NCBI RefSeq assembly: GCF_013374115.1
Contig: NZ_AP022673.1
Location: 2,198,501-2,262,500 of the forward strand
Length of the DNA stretch: 64,000 nucleotides
From: Sphingomonas sp. HMP9
GTDB lineage: Bacteria > Pseudomonadota > Alphaproteobacteria > Sphingomonadales > Sphingomonadaceae
Reading direction: 5' to 3'
In this document: in pieces, positions 26,947 to 35,350 of the stretch
Position numbering within the stretch: the first letter of the stretch is position 1
How the letters are laid out: every line of letters begins with the position of its first letter
Program-made: the position numbers and the translations under genes
The notes under the pieces: generated by a model
Databases searched by the model: none
Told to the model about the DNA's origin: nothing
What the model saw: the letters and a program-made list of their open reading frames with translations, nothing else

Positions 26947-27360
26947 TTAGCGTGCATTCAGAGTTCCCAAATGCTTCTCGGGCCGCTCGCCTTCGCCGAT
27001 CCAGATTGCAGTCGCACTAAAATATTCGAACGGGTTATCGAGCGTCGGCCTGAGATCTACCCGAGTGCCATTAAGCTGACGATTCAGCGGGTCTGTAATG
27101 ATAGCGTTGGCACCACGTGCGCCGGCCAATGCGCGCAAATGGCGCTCAAGCACGCGCGGAAGGGTATCTCCATCGTCCTTGACCCAAACCTTATCGACCA
27201 CACTGAAGTGCCCCTTTACGTCAGCCGCCGCCTTGAAGACCTGCACGTCCTGGGCTTTCACACGGACTGGCTGCGTCAACGCCACCCCCGGCGGACCAAT
27301 GCGCTCAACCGCACAACTAGACAGCAAAATCGCAGAGCTAATCACGAGCATTATTTTCAC
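26947..27360 (-). CDS. Predicted lipoprotein, unknown function
   Basis: 137 residues. It begins MKIMLVISSAILLSSC, a signal peptide with lipobox LSSC, so the mature protein should be lipid-anchored at Cys16. Then VQVFKAAADVKGHFSVVDKV and RHLRALAGARGANAIITDPL, the GANAIIxD pattern seen in small YbjQ/DUF-type envelope lipoproteins. I chose the GTG at 27360 because GGGGAG lies seven bases upstream; an ATG three codons later is possible. It stands alone between two copies of a 30-bp repeat, so it may have arrived as a unit. Confidence 0.75.
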   Translation of the reverse strand: MKIMLVISSAILLSSCAVERIGPPGVALTQPVRVKAQDVQVFKAAADVKGHFSVVDKVWVKDDGDTLPRVLERHLRALAGARGANAIITDPLNRQLNGTRVDLRPTLDNPFEYFSATAIWIGEGERPEKHLGTLNAR

Positions 27361-27466
27361 GCGGGCTCTCCCCAATTCCGAAGAGAGAATGCTGATAGAC
27401 CGGTACAATGACAATAGCGCTGGCCCTGCTGGACAAGGGCACTTAACGGCTGCCGTTCATCGGCGG

Positions 27467-27496
27467 TTTGATGCAAAACTTTTGATTTTTGCATCA
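27467..27496. repeat. 30-bp repeat, copy 2 (partly palindromic)
   Basis: TTGATGCAAAACTTTTGATT followed by TTTGCATCAG; a nearly perfect hairpin GATGCAAAA/TTTTGCATC. Same orientation as the copy at 26881-26910, 586 bases away. Confidence 0.7.
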
Positions 27497-27590
27497 GACC
27501 GGCATTCTCGGAATCGATCCTCAATCGAGACTGCGATGGTTGTCTTGATCGCCGATCTCAAACGGGAAGGTGCTGGCTGGCGTCTCACCG

Positions 27591-28832
27591 ATCCCCTCAT
27601 TTTCCGGATGACGTAGGGCGAGAATGGTGATTCTGTTTTCCCGGTTGGAATGGGGAACAGACGTTCATGAATGGCCAGGCGGCGTTTTCTTCTGATGGGG
27701 TTCATTCGTTTGTCGCTGAACTTTTTGGTGAGGATCTGCACGCGAAGCGGGTGACATCGCTTGCAAATGCGACGGTCGGCACGCTGCGTGCGTCGTCGCT
27801 GGCGGTCAGTGCCATCGGGCACGGGCTCGCGCTGGCACAGGGTGGGCTATCGCGTCACGCGATCAAGCAGGTGGACCGGTTGCTGTCGAATGACGGGATC
27901 GATGTCGATGCGCTGATGGCCGGGTGGGTTGTGTATTGCCTTGGCAGTCGCACACAGATCGTCGTCGCGATGGACTGGACCGAGTTCGATGCCGACGGTC
28001 ACTCGACCTTGATGGTGTCGTTGCTCACCGAGCATGGCCGGGCGACACCGTTGTTATGGCTGACAGTGAGCAAAGCGGAGCTAAAGGAGAGGCGCAACTA
28101 CTATGAATACTGGGTCGTCACCCGCCTTGCCGAACTCCTGCCGAGCGCGGTGAAGGTGCTTCTGGTCGCAGACCGCGGCTTTGGCGATACCAAGCTGTAC
28201 GCGGTGCTCCGCGATGAGTTGCGCTTCGATTACGTCATCCGATTTCGCGGCAACATCAAAGTGACGGCCGCAGGCCAGAGCCGTCCGGCGAAGGAATGGG
28301 TCGGCCCCTCGGGGCGCGCCAGGCTGCTGCGCGAGGCGACCGTCACTGCGCAGGACTGCCCGGTCGGGGCTGTGTTGTGCGTGCATGCCAAGGACATGAA
28401 AGAGCCATGGTGCCTTGCCACAAGCCTGATCACGGCGTCGGCAAAGACCCTGATCGACCTCTATTCCCGACGCTGGGGCATCGAGTGCTCGTTTCGGGAT
28501 GCCAAAGACTGGCGGTTCGGGATGGGAATGTCGGCAACCCGTATCTCAACGCCAGCCCGGCGCGACAGGCTGTGGTTGATCGCCGCTCTTGCTATCGTGC
28601 TGCTGACCGTGCTCGGAGCCGCAGGCGAAGCCATCGGCTACGACCGGCATCTGCGAACCAGCACGACCAAGCGACGCGTGCACTCCCTGTTCCGGCAAGG
28701 CGTGATGTACTATCAACTGATGCCCACCATGCCCGACGTACGACTACGCCCCCTCATCAGCCGGTTCGAACACCTTATCCAGAAGCAACAGATCCTCAAA
28801 AAAACCTTCGGGCTAATCTGAAATGAGGGGAT
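27591..28832 (+). mobile_element. IS4-family insertion sequence
   Basis: About 1.24 kb, bounded by inverted ends ATCCCCTCATTTtCcG (left) and, on the complement of the right end, ATCCCCTCATTTcAgA. No matching target duplication is seen in the flanks, which suggests later rearrangement or deletion beside the element. One intact transposase gene. Confidence 0.8.
27667..28821 (+). CDS. IS4-family transposase
   Basis: 384 residues. The DDE core: Asp in VVAMDWTEFDADGHSTLM, Asp in VLLVADRGFGDTKLYA and the Y-(2)-R-(3)-E-(6)-K-type signature LYSRRWGIECSFRDAKDWRF with the catalytic Glu, characteristic of IS4. The N-terminal third (SSLAVSAIGHGLALAQGGLS, KQVDRLLSNDGID) binds DNA. Length and motifs are complete. 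The element lies next to a broken CoiA-like gene and may have removed its 3' end. Confidence 0.93.
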   Translation: MNGQAAFSSDGVHSFVAELFGEDLHAKRVTSLANATVGTLRASSLAVSAIGHGLALAQGGLSRHAIKQVDRLLSNDGIDVDALMAGWVVYCLGSRTQIVVAMDWTEFDADGHSTLMVSLLTEHGRATPLLWLTVSKAELKERRNYYEYWVVTRLAELLPSAVKVLLVADRGFGDTKLYAVLRDELRFDYVIRFRGNIKVTAAGQSRPAKEWVGPSGRARLLREATVTAQDCPVGAVLCVHAKDMKEPWCLATSLITASAKTLIDLYSRRWGIECSFRDAKDWRFGMGMSATRISTPARRDRLWLIAALAIVLLTVLGAAGEAIGYDRHLRTSTTKRRVHSLFRQGVMYYQLMPTMPDVRLRPLISRFEHLIQKQQILKKTFGLI

Positions 28833-28917
28833 TCATGAGCTTGCGTTCCCGTGATGGCTGAAGTGCGCAGCGGTCCTCTTGCCCTTCTTCGCGATCAGGG
28901 TGCGACCGCACGCCGGA
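28833..28917 (-). pseudogene. CoiA-like protein, distal fragment
   Basis: Continues the frame of the fragment at 30315-30559 after the IS256 element: CGRTLIAKKGKRTAAHFSHH, then GNASS and a stop exactly at the IS4 border. The zinc-ribbon pattern CxCPxC followed by KxHFxHH is that of the N-terminal domain of CoiA-like competence nucleases. The normal protein is far longer, so the remainder was probably lost at the IS4 junction. Confidence 0.7.
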
Positions 28918-30314
28918 GAGCTATGCTGGAATTTGGGTGACGAGGCGATCAGGCGGCGCGGGTTGATTGGCTGTCGATGACTTCGGTGCCGTCACGGAAC
29001 CTGACACCGGCGACGACTTTGGGCAACTGGTTCTCGCCCTTCAGCCGACGCCATTTCCTGGATGCGGCGATGACGAGCTTGAAGACCATGAGGCGTGCCG
29101 TCTTCGGCGACAGCGCGCCCTTGGTGCGCACCGTCCTGTGGCGCACGGTCGCAAACACGCTTTCGATTGGGTTCGAGGTTCGCAGATGGTCCCAGTGCTC
29201 GGCGGGGAAGTCGAAGAAGGCTAGCAGCCTCTCGCGGTCCTTGGTCAGGCATTCGACCGCCTTGGCGTATTTCGCGTCATATTTCTCGGCAAAGACTGCG
29301 ATCGCCTTCTCCGCCGCTGCGCGCTCAGGCGCGCTGTATATCTCGCGCAGGTCGGCTTTCATTGAGGGCTGCACCGACTTCGGCACTTTGTTCAGTACAT
29401 TGGCGACCTTGTGCACCCAGCAGCGCTGGTGGCGCGTGCTTGGCCAGACTTCGTCGAGCGCCTTCCAGAAGCCGAGCGCGCCATCGCCCACCGCGATCTC
29501 GGGAGCGATCGTCAGGCCGCGCCGTTTCACCTCGACGAGCAACTCGCGCCAGCTCTGGGCGCTTTCACGGACGCCCACCTGGAAGCCGACCAGCTCCTTC
29601 CTACCCTCAGGCGTGGCGCCGATCAGCACCAGCATGCACTCGGAATGGTCCTCCATCCGCGCCTGCAGGTAGACGCCGTCCGCCCACACATACACGTAGC
29701 GGCGAGCAGATAGGTCGCGCGCCTGCCAGTGCTCGTATTCGACCTGCCATTCAGCGGTGAGCCGACCGATCACCGCCGGCGAGAGGTTGGGCGCGTCCTT
29801 GCCGAGAAGCGCTGCGAGCGCCTCCTGGAAATCGCCGGTAGAAACCCCGCGCAGATAGAGCACCGGCAGCAGCGCATCGAGGCTCTTCGTTCGCCGTGCC
29901 CAGCGCGGCAGGATCGCCGACGAGAAGCGCACACGCTCCCCTCCCTCGGCCGCGCCGCGATCACGGATCTTCACGCGCGACACTGGCACCGGCCCGATCC
30001 CGGTCTGGACCTGACGCTGGGGTCCATGGCCGTGGCGCACCAGGCGCGGCCGCCCGTCCGGCAGCCGCAGATCCTCTCGTGCCGCCAGGAACGCCTCGGC
30101 CTCCAGTTCCACCGCCTGCGCAAGCAGGCGGCGAGCTCCGGCACGCAGCACATCGGTCAACGGATCGTCGACATCATCGGGCTGGCGAAATCGAACAACG
30201 TTGGTAGGGTCGGTCATGGCGTATCGCTCTCCTCGAGAGGTTCTGGCAGGTTCGTCACCCGCCTCGATACGCCGCCTTCAATCCTCCACCGTCACCCATT
30301 TTCCAGCATAGCTC
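28918..30314 (-). mobile_element. IS256-family insertion sequence (copy 2) in a CoiA-like gene
   Basis: 1397 bp. Its ends are inverted repeats GAGCTATGCTGGAAttTGGG and, from the right, GAGCTATGCTGGAAaaTGGG. The flanks carry a perfect 9-bp duplication CACGCCGGA (28909-28917 and 30315-30323). Distinct in sequence from copy 1 at 5792-7142, so a separate element type. Confidence 0.95.
28949..30217 (-). CDS. IS256-family transposase (Mutator-like group)
   Basis: 422 residues. DDE residues: Asp in YVYVWADGVYLQARME, Asp in IAVGDGALGFWKAL and Glu in RTSNPIESVFATVRHRT; between them HQRCWVHKVANVLNKVPK is the CxxH block. The N-terminus (DVLRAGARRLLAQAVELEAE, LPDGRPRLVRHG) is standard for this family. 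It is complete and probably active. About 30 bases separate its stop from the element end. Confidence 0.95.
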   Translation of the reverse strand: MTDPTNVVRFRQPDDVDDPLTDVLRAGARRLLAQAVELEAEAFLAAREDLRLPDGRPRLVRHGHGPQRQVQTGIGPVPVSRVKIRDRGAAEGGERVRFSSAILPRWARRTKSLDALLPVLYLRGVSTGDFQEALAALLGKDAPNLSPAVIGRLTAEWQVEYEHWQARDLSARRYVYVWADGVYLQARMEDHSECMLVLIGATPEGRKELVGFQVGVRESAQSWRELLVEVKRRGLTIAPEIAVGDGALGFWKALDEVWPSTRHQRCWVHKVANVLNKVPKSVQPSMKADLREIYSAPERAAAEKAIAVFAEKYDAKYAKAVECLTKDRERLLAFFDFPAEHWDHLRTSNPIESVFATVRHRTVRTKGALSPKTARLMVFKLVIAASRKWRRLKGENQLPKVVAGVRFRDGTEVIDSQSTRAA

Positions 30315-30559
30315 CACGCCGGACACTTGCAGGCGCAGGCGAGGCCGCTTGCCACCGCCCCGATGTGCGCCAAGGTCCCATCCGCCCGTTCGCCGTACAC
30401 CAGCTCCGCGCCGAACGCGGCGAACGCGGAATGGTCCACGTAGCCCAGTGGGTTCGGTCCTGGGGAACCGGCGGGATCCGCTGCCGACCTCGGACGAGGT
30501 TCGGCGCGAACCGGCGGTTTCTGCCGCCGGTCAGGGGGCGTGGACTCCAATGATCCCAT
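30315..30559 (-). pseudogene. CoiA-like protein, proximal fragment cut by IS256
   Basis: From ATG 30559: a proline/arginine-rich start, then YVDHSAFAAFGAELVYGERA and ADGTLAHIGAVASGLACACK, ending CPA at the IS. Joined with 28833-28917 it gives CKCPACGRTLIAKKGK, the zinc ribbon of CoiA-type proteins that process incoming DNA or act in phage-like elements. The joined frame is 107 codons. The gene is broken by two different mobile elements. Confidence 0.7.
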
Positions 30560-30713
30560 TTGCCGCTATCCCGGCTTCCGAAGGCATGGGAATCGCCCGC
30601 GATCGGTCCTGCGACCGGTCAAGGCCGCGCCACGACCACCCGAACGGTTTCGTTCATCGTGAAGGATGGTTCGTCCTCCGCACCGATCGCGGTCCAGTCA
30701 TACACCATCACGT

Positions 30714-30992
30714 TTAACTGTTTCGCGTGAATTTGGAGACCAGCAGATCGGAAAGTTCGGCCACAGGTGCCGTGACGGCGCTGTAGATCACCGTCTTGCC
30801 GACCTTCTCGGACGCGACGAGCCCTGCGCGCGCGAGGATCGCCAGGTGCGCACTCATTGCGCTCGGCGCGGAATTCGTCGCGGCGGCGAGGTCCCCGGAT
30901 GCAACCCCCGCGGGAAACGCTTCGACCAGCCTGGTGTAGACGTCGAAGCGCGTCGCCTGGGAGAGCGCGGACATCACCTGCATGGCCTTCAT
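30714..30992 (-). CDS. ArsR-family transcriptional regulator
   Basis: 92 residues, the whole a winged helix: MQVMSALSQATRFDVYTRLV, VASGDLAAATNSAPSAMSAH, LAILARAGLVASEKVGKTVI, YSAV. No cysteine pair of the ELCVCDL type is present, so it is not an arsenic or cadmium sensor of the classical kind. Start ATG 30992 has GGAG eight bases upstream; the GTG at 31001 lies inside that site. It has no nearby gene that it obviously controls, since the CoiA-like gene downstream is broken, and the next gene upstream is divergent and over 600 bases away. Confidence 0.88.
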   Translation of the reverse strand: MKAMQVMSALSQATRFDVYTRLVEAFPAGVASGDLAAATNSAPSAMSAHLAILARAGLVASEKVGKTVIYSAVTAPVAELSDLLVSKFTRNS

Positions 30993-31620
30993 GTTTTCCA
31001 CTCCTTCACTGATAAGCGAACTGCCGCCCCCTTCAAGCGGGTTCGCGCAGACATCCTTACCGAAGTGGTAACACTAAATAGTTTCGCGAATCATCGCAAT
31101 GACGTTCCTTCTCATAAATCGCGATTTTTGGCGGCTGCCCCTTCACATCCGCGATGGGACCGAGGCGGTCGATGGGGAAGATATGCCGATCGGAGCCTTA
31201 GATCGAAGTAGGTCGTCTCCCCTCGTCCATACCGTAGAAGGGTGATGGGTATTGAGCCGTACCGTACAGGATCGAATGGACGGGAGGGTTCTCAGGTCAG
31301 GTCTGTCGGGATCGCCCATCGCGGCTGTGGCGGTACATTGCTGCGAGGCGGACCGGGGGTATGAGCGGGGCAGCTTCGCTCCCCTCATCTGTCCCCCCGA
31401 TCGAATACCGACTTCGCCAGTTCGAAATCATGTCGCCTGTCTGGCCGAAATCTCATGCCGCCGGACTGCTTTCACGCATTGGCGACACGACTAACAAAAT
31501 AAATACAATACAACGATTCGCGAAGTGTTGTATTGAACGTCGATGTGGTCCATATGGCGGTTGCCGGCGCAAAACCGCCTGTGACGGCTTGAGGGAACGT
31601 GGCGGTAGTGGAGCACTATT
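30993..31620. other. 628-base intergenic region at the start of the island cargo
   Basis: No gene seen. It holds the promoter of the ArsR gene and, 86 bases before the next gene, a perfect 9-base inverted repeat (31506-31535). The stretch 31480-31540 is markedly AT-rich compared with its surroundings. Confidence 0.5.
31506..31535. promoter_or_regulatory. Inverted repeat with 9-base arms
   Basis: CAATACAAC and GTTGTATTG are perfect complements separated by 12 bases. It could be an operator, or a stem-loop in an AT-rich promoter. No T-run follows, so it is not a standard terminator. Confidence 0.5.
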
Positions 31621-32385
31621 ATGAATGTGATCGTTGCCCAGACCGCACCGTCGACCAGACCGGTCGCCATGCAGTTCGAGGAGGGGCGGACCGCCCCTCT
31701 GCTCGATCCGCTCGACGCGGACTCCCCTGACGATCAGATCGTCGTGACAACCCGTCGCGCGATCTGTCGCGTGGCGCTGGTCGCATCGGAGACCGCCGGC
31801 CGGTTCGAGCGGGAGTCCGTGAAACATGATCCGATGTCGTGGATGCTGGCGCCCAGGCTCGTGTTCGACGGCGCCACAGCGATCGACGCGTGTCTCGATC
31901 GCGATGCCTGCCTGCGCGGCATCCTGGTACACGGTCTCGGTCTCGGCTTGGACGTGGAGCGCGCGGCGGTCGACGCGCTGATCGCTGAGGATGGCGACGA
32001 CTTCGACGAGCGCGAGGCTGAATATCTGTACGGCGATCGGCCGCGAGGCATCGGCAACCCGGCCCATAGCCGCGCCAGCCGCGCGACCAGGTTGCGTCTG
32101 TACAGTGCGACGATCTGCGACACGCGGGACAACACCATGTTCCAGGCGTTTCACGCGTCGGTCGCGCGCAGCGCGGTCGAGGTACGTAAGCGGCTTTCGC
32201 GCAGCGTCGGCGCCGAGTTGGCGGAAGTGGCGGAGATCCGTCTCGGACTCCACGAGGCTTCGCCGCTCGTGATCGCACTGGTGCCCGCGGCAGTGGTCGA
32301 GGTGATCCGCCAGATGCAGCGCGACTGCGCATCGCCGGGCGCCAAGACCTTCGAGGTCAACATCCACCAGAGCATCCAGGCCTGA
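31621..32385 (+). CDS. Hypothetical protein of the island
   Basis: 254 residues, not recognised. Soluble and mostly helical, with acidic and arginine-rich patches (RAAVDALIAEDGDDFDEREA, RATRLRLYSATICDTRDNTM). No signal peptide, no membrane segment, no known catalytic motif. Codon use (GC-rich third positions) and GTGGAG upstream of the ATG support it as a real gene. First gene of a plus-strand series that continues with a DnaQ-like exonuclease 67 bases later, so it may act with it. Confidence 0.7.
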   Translation: MNVIVAQTAPSTRPVAMQFEEGRTAPLLDPLDADSPDDQIVVTTRRAICRVALVASETAGRFERESVKHDPMSWMLAPRLVFDGATAIDACLDRDACLRGILVHGLGLGLDVERAAVDALIAEDGDDFDEREAEYLYGDRPRGIGNPAHSRASRATRLRLYSATICDTRDNTMFQAFHASVARSAVEVRKRLSRSVGAELAEVAEIRLGLHEASPLVIALVPAAVVEVIRQMQRDCASPGAKTFEVNIHQSIQA

Positions 32386-32452
32386 CGCCACTCTCGAGCA
32401 GGTCCACCGCCGCCGGAAACACTGGCCGACTGGACCGCTGAAGGAACATCAG

Positions 32453-33334
32453 ATGAGCAATCAGCTTGCAGTCGACCGCGACGCCGCGGTCGAGGACGGA
32501 GTCGTGCGCGTCCTCCACCCGCTCAGGTTGCGCGAGGGTTCGACCGGCGAAGGCGACGGCACGGGCTCGTACGTGGGCGTAGGCATCGACGTCGAGACGA
32601 CGGGCCTCGACGCGACCACGGGTAGGATCATCGAGCTCGCGCTGCGACGTTTCCGGTACGACCGCAACGGTGTCATCACGGACATCGACGAGGCACACGA
32701 GTGGCGCGAGGATCCGGGTGAGCCGCTCACGCCCGAAATACAGGCACTCACCGGGATCACCGACGCCGACCTCGAGGGTCGCGAGATCGATGAGGAGGCG
32801 GCGACCCGACTGCTCCGCTCGGCCAGCTTCGTCGTGGCGCACAATGGTAGTTTTGATCGCCGCTGGGTGGAGAACCGCCTGCCCGGCGCTCGGGGCCTGA
32901 ACTGGTGCTGCTCGATGTCCCAGGTCGATTGGAAGGCCAGAAACTTCGACGGCAAGATCCTCGGATACCTGCTCGTCCAGGCCGGCTACTACCACTGCGG
33001 TCACCGCGCGTCCGCAGACGTCGACGCGATGATCGAGATCCTTCGCCACCGGGACGCCGACGATCGCACCGCGCTCGCCGAGATGATCGAACGCGGCGCG
33101 CGGCCGGGCTGGATCGTCCGAGCCAAGGGCGCCGACTTCGGCGTCAAGGATCTGCTCAAGGGGCGCGGCTACCGCTGGTCCGCCGACGACCAGGTGTGGT
33201 GGCGTGAGATCGAGGACGCCCGCCTCGTCGAGGAGCAGTTCTGGCTGGCGGGCCACGTCTACTCGATGAACGCCAATCCGAAGGCGATATGCCCGGATCT
33301 CGAACGGGTGACGTCGCGGACGCGCTTCCTGTGA
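32453..33334 (+). CDS. DnaQ-like 3'-5' exonuclease (DEDDh)
   Basis: 293 residues. The exonuclease motifs are complete: GIDVETTGLD (Asp46, Glu48), AHNGSFDRRW (Asp135) and HRASADVDA (His184, Asp189), which is the DEDDh set. The domain spans residues about 40-200. The last 80 residues (GARPGWIVRAKGADFGVKDL, LKGRGYRWSADDQVWWREIE) form a small extra domain often attached to such nucleases in mobile DNA. It would degrade single-stranded DNA or RNA from the 3' end. It could serve repair, element maintenance or defence. Confidence 0.9.
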   Translation: MSNQLAVDRDAAVEDGVVRVLHPLRLREGSTGEGDGTGSYVGVGIDVETTGLDATTGRIIELALRRFRYDRNGVITDIDEAHEWREDPGEPLTPEIQALTGITDADLEGREIDEEAATRLLRSASFVVAHNGSFDRRWVENRLPGARGLNWCCSMSQVDWKARNFDGKILGYLLVQAGYYHCGHRASADVDAMIEILRHRDADDRTALAEMIERGARPGWIVRAKGADFGVKDLLKGRGYRWSADDQVWWREIEDARLVEEQFWLAGHVYSMNANPKAICPDLERVTSRTRFL

Positions 33335-33413
33335 CGGTATCCGCGACGGCTCCGCGTCGTCGCGCCGCCGACACCGACACTTCGAACATCCACTGACGGA
33401 AAGGAGGACGGAC

Positions 33414-33493
33414 ATGCGCAGGAAGACAATCGAGACGACGGGCGGGACATTATGACACCGCGCCTCGGCGACGCCGGGGCGCGGCGATCATGA
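33414..33493 (+). CDS. Two overlapping 13-codon mini-ORFs (speculative)
   Basis: An ATG at 33414 behind a perfect AAGGAGG opens a 13-codon frame (MRRKTIETTGGTL) whose stop overlaps the ATG of another 13-codon frame (MTPRLGDAGARRS), again ending in ATGA at 33490-33493. Strong ribosome-binding site, but no homology can be judged at this length. Could be leader peptides for the gene at 33585, or chance. Confidence 0.25.
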
Positions 33494-33584
33494 CTGATCC
33501 GATGGCGAGGTGGCGGCTGGAACGACGCCGCCCCCTCCCCATCGGACGACGACGTAGAAGTCTGAGCCCCGAAGGAGAGCGTCC

Positions 33585-33809
33585 ATGGCTCGAAAACCAA
33601 CTTACACCACGCAGGAGATCACCGTCGAAACGGCGAGTGAGCGCGTAGCCGTCGTTCCGAACGCTGGCCGGATCGCCCGGATCGCGGGCCCGGACGTCGG
33701 CGTATACCGCGATCAGGGAACGACCCTCGTGGTTGACCCGCCGTACATGACGCGTGATCGCGTCATCCAGGCCGATGAAATCCTCATGGTTGCCAAGGCG
33801 GTGCAGTGA
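33585..33809 (+). CDS. Small hypothetical protein
   Basis: 74 residues, beta-rich: TTQEITVETASERVAVVPNA, GRIARIAGPDVGVYRDQGTT, VIQADEILMVAKAVQ. Not recognised. It has AGGAG seven bases before its ATG, and its stop overlaps the ATG of the next gene (TGATG), so the two are made together. Probably a small structural or adaptor protein of the next gene's product. Confidence 0.65.
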   Translation: MARKPTYTTQEITVETASERVAVVPNAGRIARIAGPDVGVYRDQGTTLVVDPPYMTRDRVIQADEILMVAKAVQ

Positions 33810-34477
33810 TGGCGCCGGTCGATACCGCGGCGATTGACGGCCGCATCGCCGAATTTATCGGAAGGGTGGAAGCGGAGCGAACCCGCCTCTTTCACGAGCA
33901 TCTCCACGCCACCGTCCGGCGCGCGTCCCCGCTTCTGCTCGGCTTGGCGACCATGGAAGGCGTATCCATCGCAGAGGCTGTTTCACAGTCCCGTCCGCCT
34001 GAGAATTGGCCCCGCATGCCGCTCTACGACTTTCCCCCGAGCCGTCTGCGAGTATCTCAGCTTCGCCCGATCCGCAGGGGCTCGACCAATCTCCACGAGG
34101 AACGGCGCTTCCGCCGCGTCTTCTGCGATCCCGGCGTCATAATCCGCCCGGTCGACGATCCCCGCGGGCGTTTCGCAGTGCGTCCGCACTCGGGAATGCT
34201 GGCCTTCACCGCGGCGATCGGTCCCTCTCTACTGAGCGCGTTCGGGGCGACGGCGACGCTGATGCTGCGCGATCCGCTCCCCGACACGCTGGCGATCGCG
34301 ATGCCGGGGCGGCCTCTGCGGCAGCTCATCGACCACCCCCTGTTCAGCGAGCATCCGTGCCGGGTATTGCGCTTAGACTCCGACACGCAGGCCGGATCCT
34401 CGATCCTGTCGTTCCGGGTTCCGCTGGTGCCGTTCGAGATCCCCCGGCCTGAAGATGCAACGGTAGCTTCAGCGTGA
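33809..34477 (+). CDS. Hypothetical protein with C-terminal LIxHP motif domain
   Basis: 222 residues. The N-terminal half is helical (GRIAEFIGRVEAERTRLFHE); the C-terminal half contains LPDTLAIAMPGRPLRQLIDH followed by PLF and a final hydrophobic strand. That segment closely resembles LPDTVLVAWHGRRFGDLIEH-PLI in the protein at 44156-44500 and GKSLGDLVSHP in the one at 42796-43956. All three lie in this island, so they probably share a small module of unknown role. The start overlaps the previous stop (TGATG). Confidence 0.65.
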   Translation: MAPVDTAAIDGRIAEFIGRVEAERTRLFHEHLHATVRRASPLLLGLATMEGVSIAEAVSQSRPPENWPRMPLYDFPPSRLRVSQLRPIRRGSTNLHEERRFRRVFCDPGVIIRPVDDPRGRFAVRPHSGMLAFTAAIGPSLLSAFGATATLMLRDPLPDTLAIAMPGRPLRQLIDHPLFSEHPCRVLRLDSDTQAGSSILSFRVPLVPFEIPRPEDATVASA

Positions 34478-34785
34478 TGTACTGTCCAAGATCCGCATGG
34501 GAAGTTCGCGCCGACGACACCGCGTCGCCAGCCGGCGTCGTCGTCGTCTCGCTGACTGATCCATTCCGTGCTTCCAAGGCGCGTTTTCCTAACGAGGACG
34601 TGGGAATATCGACCGGTAGCACCGCAGCACCGTATTGCATTGCCGATGGACTGAATGGCCCGGCTTGCAACCCCTGCCCCCCGATGCATTGGACGTCGCC
34701 CTCGTGGGAGGCCGTCGGCGCCCCGTCGCCACCGGCCTTCGGTGGTGCACGGACGATATTACCACTCGGCCGATCATCAGACTGA
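34474..34785 (+). CDS. Possible small hypothetical protein
   Basis: A 103-codon frame whose ATG overlaps the stop of the previous gene (ATGA). The first 50 residues look protein-like (SPAGVVVVSLTDPFRASKAR), while the rest is rich in proline, glycine and cysteine and may be out of frame. The coupling favours a real gene, the composition speaks against it. No function can be offered. Confidence 0.35.
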   Translation: MMYCPRSAWEVRADDTASPAGVVVVSLTDPFRASKARFPNEDVGISTGSTAAPYCIADGLNGPACNPCPPMHWTSPSWEAVGAPSPPAFGGARTILPLGRSSD

Positions 34786-34904
34786 CGGGCTGGCTGGGCT
34801 TCGGTTGTTCCGCGATCAGACCAAAGTAGTCCTGCGTAGTCGATCGCGGGACGCTGTCCGTGATCCAGCGGACGCCTGCCCGTCGCCCCCATGAGGGAAC
34901 AACC

Positions 34905-35276
34905 ATGACGGCGGAGGACCATATGGCCGACGAGAACGCGATCGAGATGCGCGCGATGATTTCGCGTTGGGACGCAACGCGCCAGCGTTGGGGGCTGGAA
35001 GACTGCGAGGAGGCCGGGCTGCTCGGTCATGACGCACTTGTCAGTCCCATGACCGGGCTTGCGAACTGGGGTGCGCCGAAGATGGAGCAGCGCATGCGGC
35101 TGCTGATCGACTTGGCCGCGGCGCTCGACGCGCTTCTGGTCGACGAGACGCGGGTGAGGGAATGGCTGCACCGCCCCCGGCGCTCAGTCGGGAGTCACAC
35201 CCCGATCGAGGCGATGTCCACGTCGGTCGAGTGGATCCGCGCATTCCGCAACGCCGCGCGCGAGTTTGTGGCATGA
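34905..35276 (+). CDS. MbcA/ParS/Xre-type antitoxin-like protein (DUF2384)
   Basis: 123 residues. The C-terminal part (RMRLLIDLAAALDALLVDET, RVREWLHRPRRSVGSHTPIE, AMSTSVEWIRAFRNAAREF) has the pattern of the MbcA/ParS toxin-binding domain: the WLxRPxxxxGxxTPxE box is the hallmark. Normally this is the antitoxin of RES-domain toxins. No RES gene follows; the next gene is an unrelated 143-residue protein. The N-terminal 50 residues do not show a clear Xre helix-turn-helix. Start ATG 34905 behind GAGGGA. Confidence 0.75.
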   Translation: MTAEDHMADENAIEMRAMISRWDATRQRWGLEDCEEAGLLGHDALVSPMTGLANWGAPKMEQRMRLLIDLAAALDALLVDETRVREWLHRPRRSVGSHTPIEAMSTSVEWIRAFRNAAREFVA

Positions 35277-35350
35277 CCGGCATGCCGGGGTTCTTGAACC
35301 CGGTCGGTGAGCAGACGTCGGGCGATAGCCCCGCGCCACGTTTGTGACCC

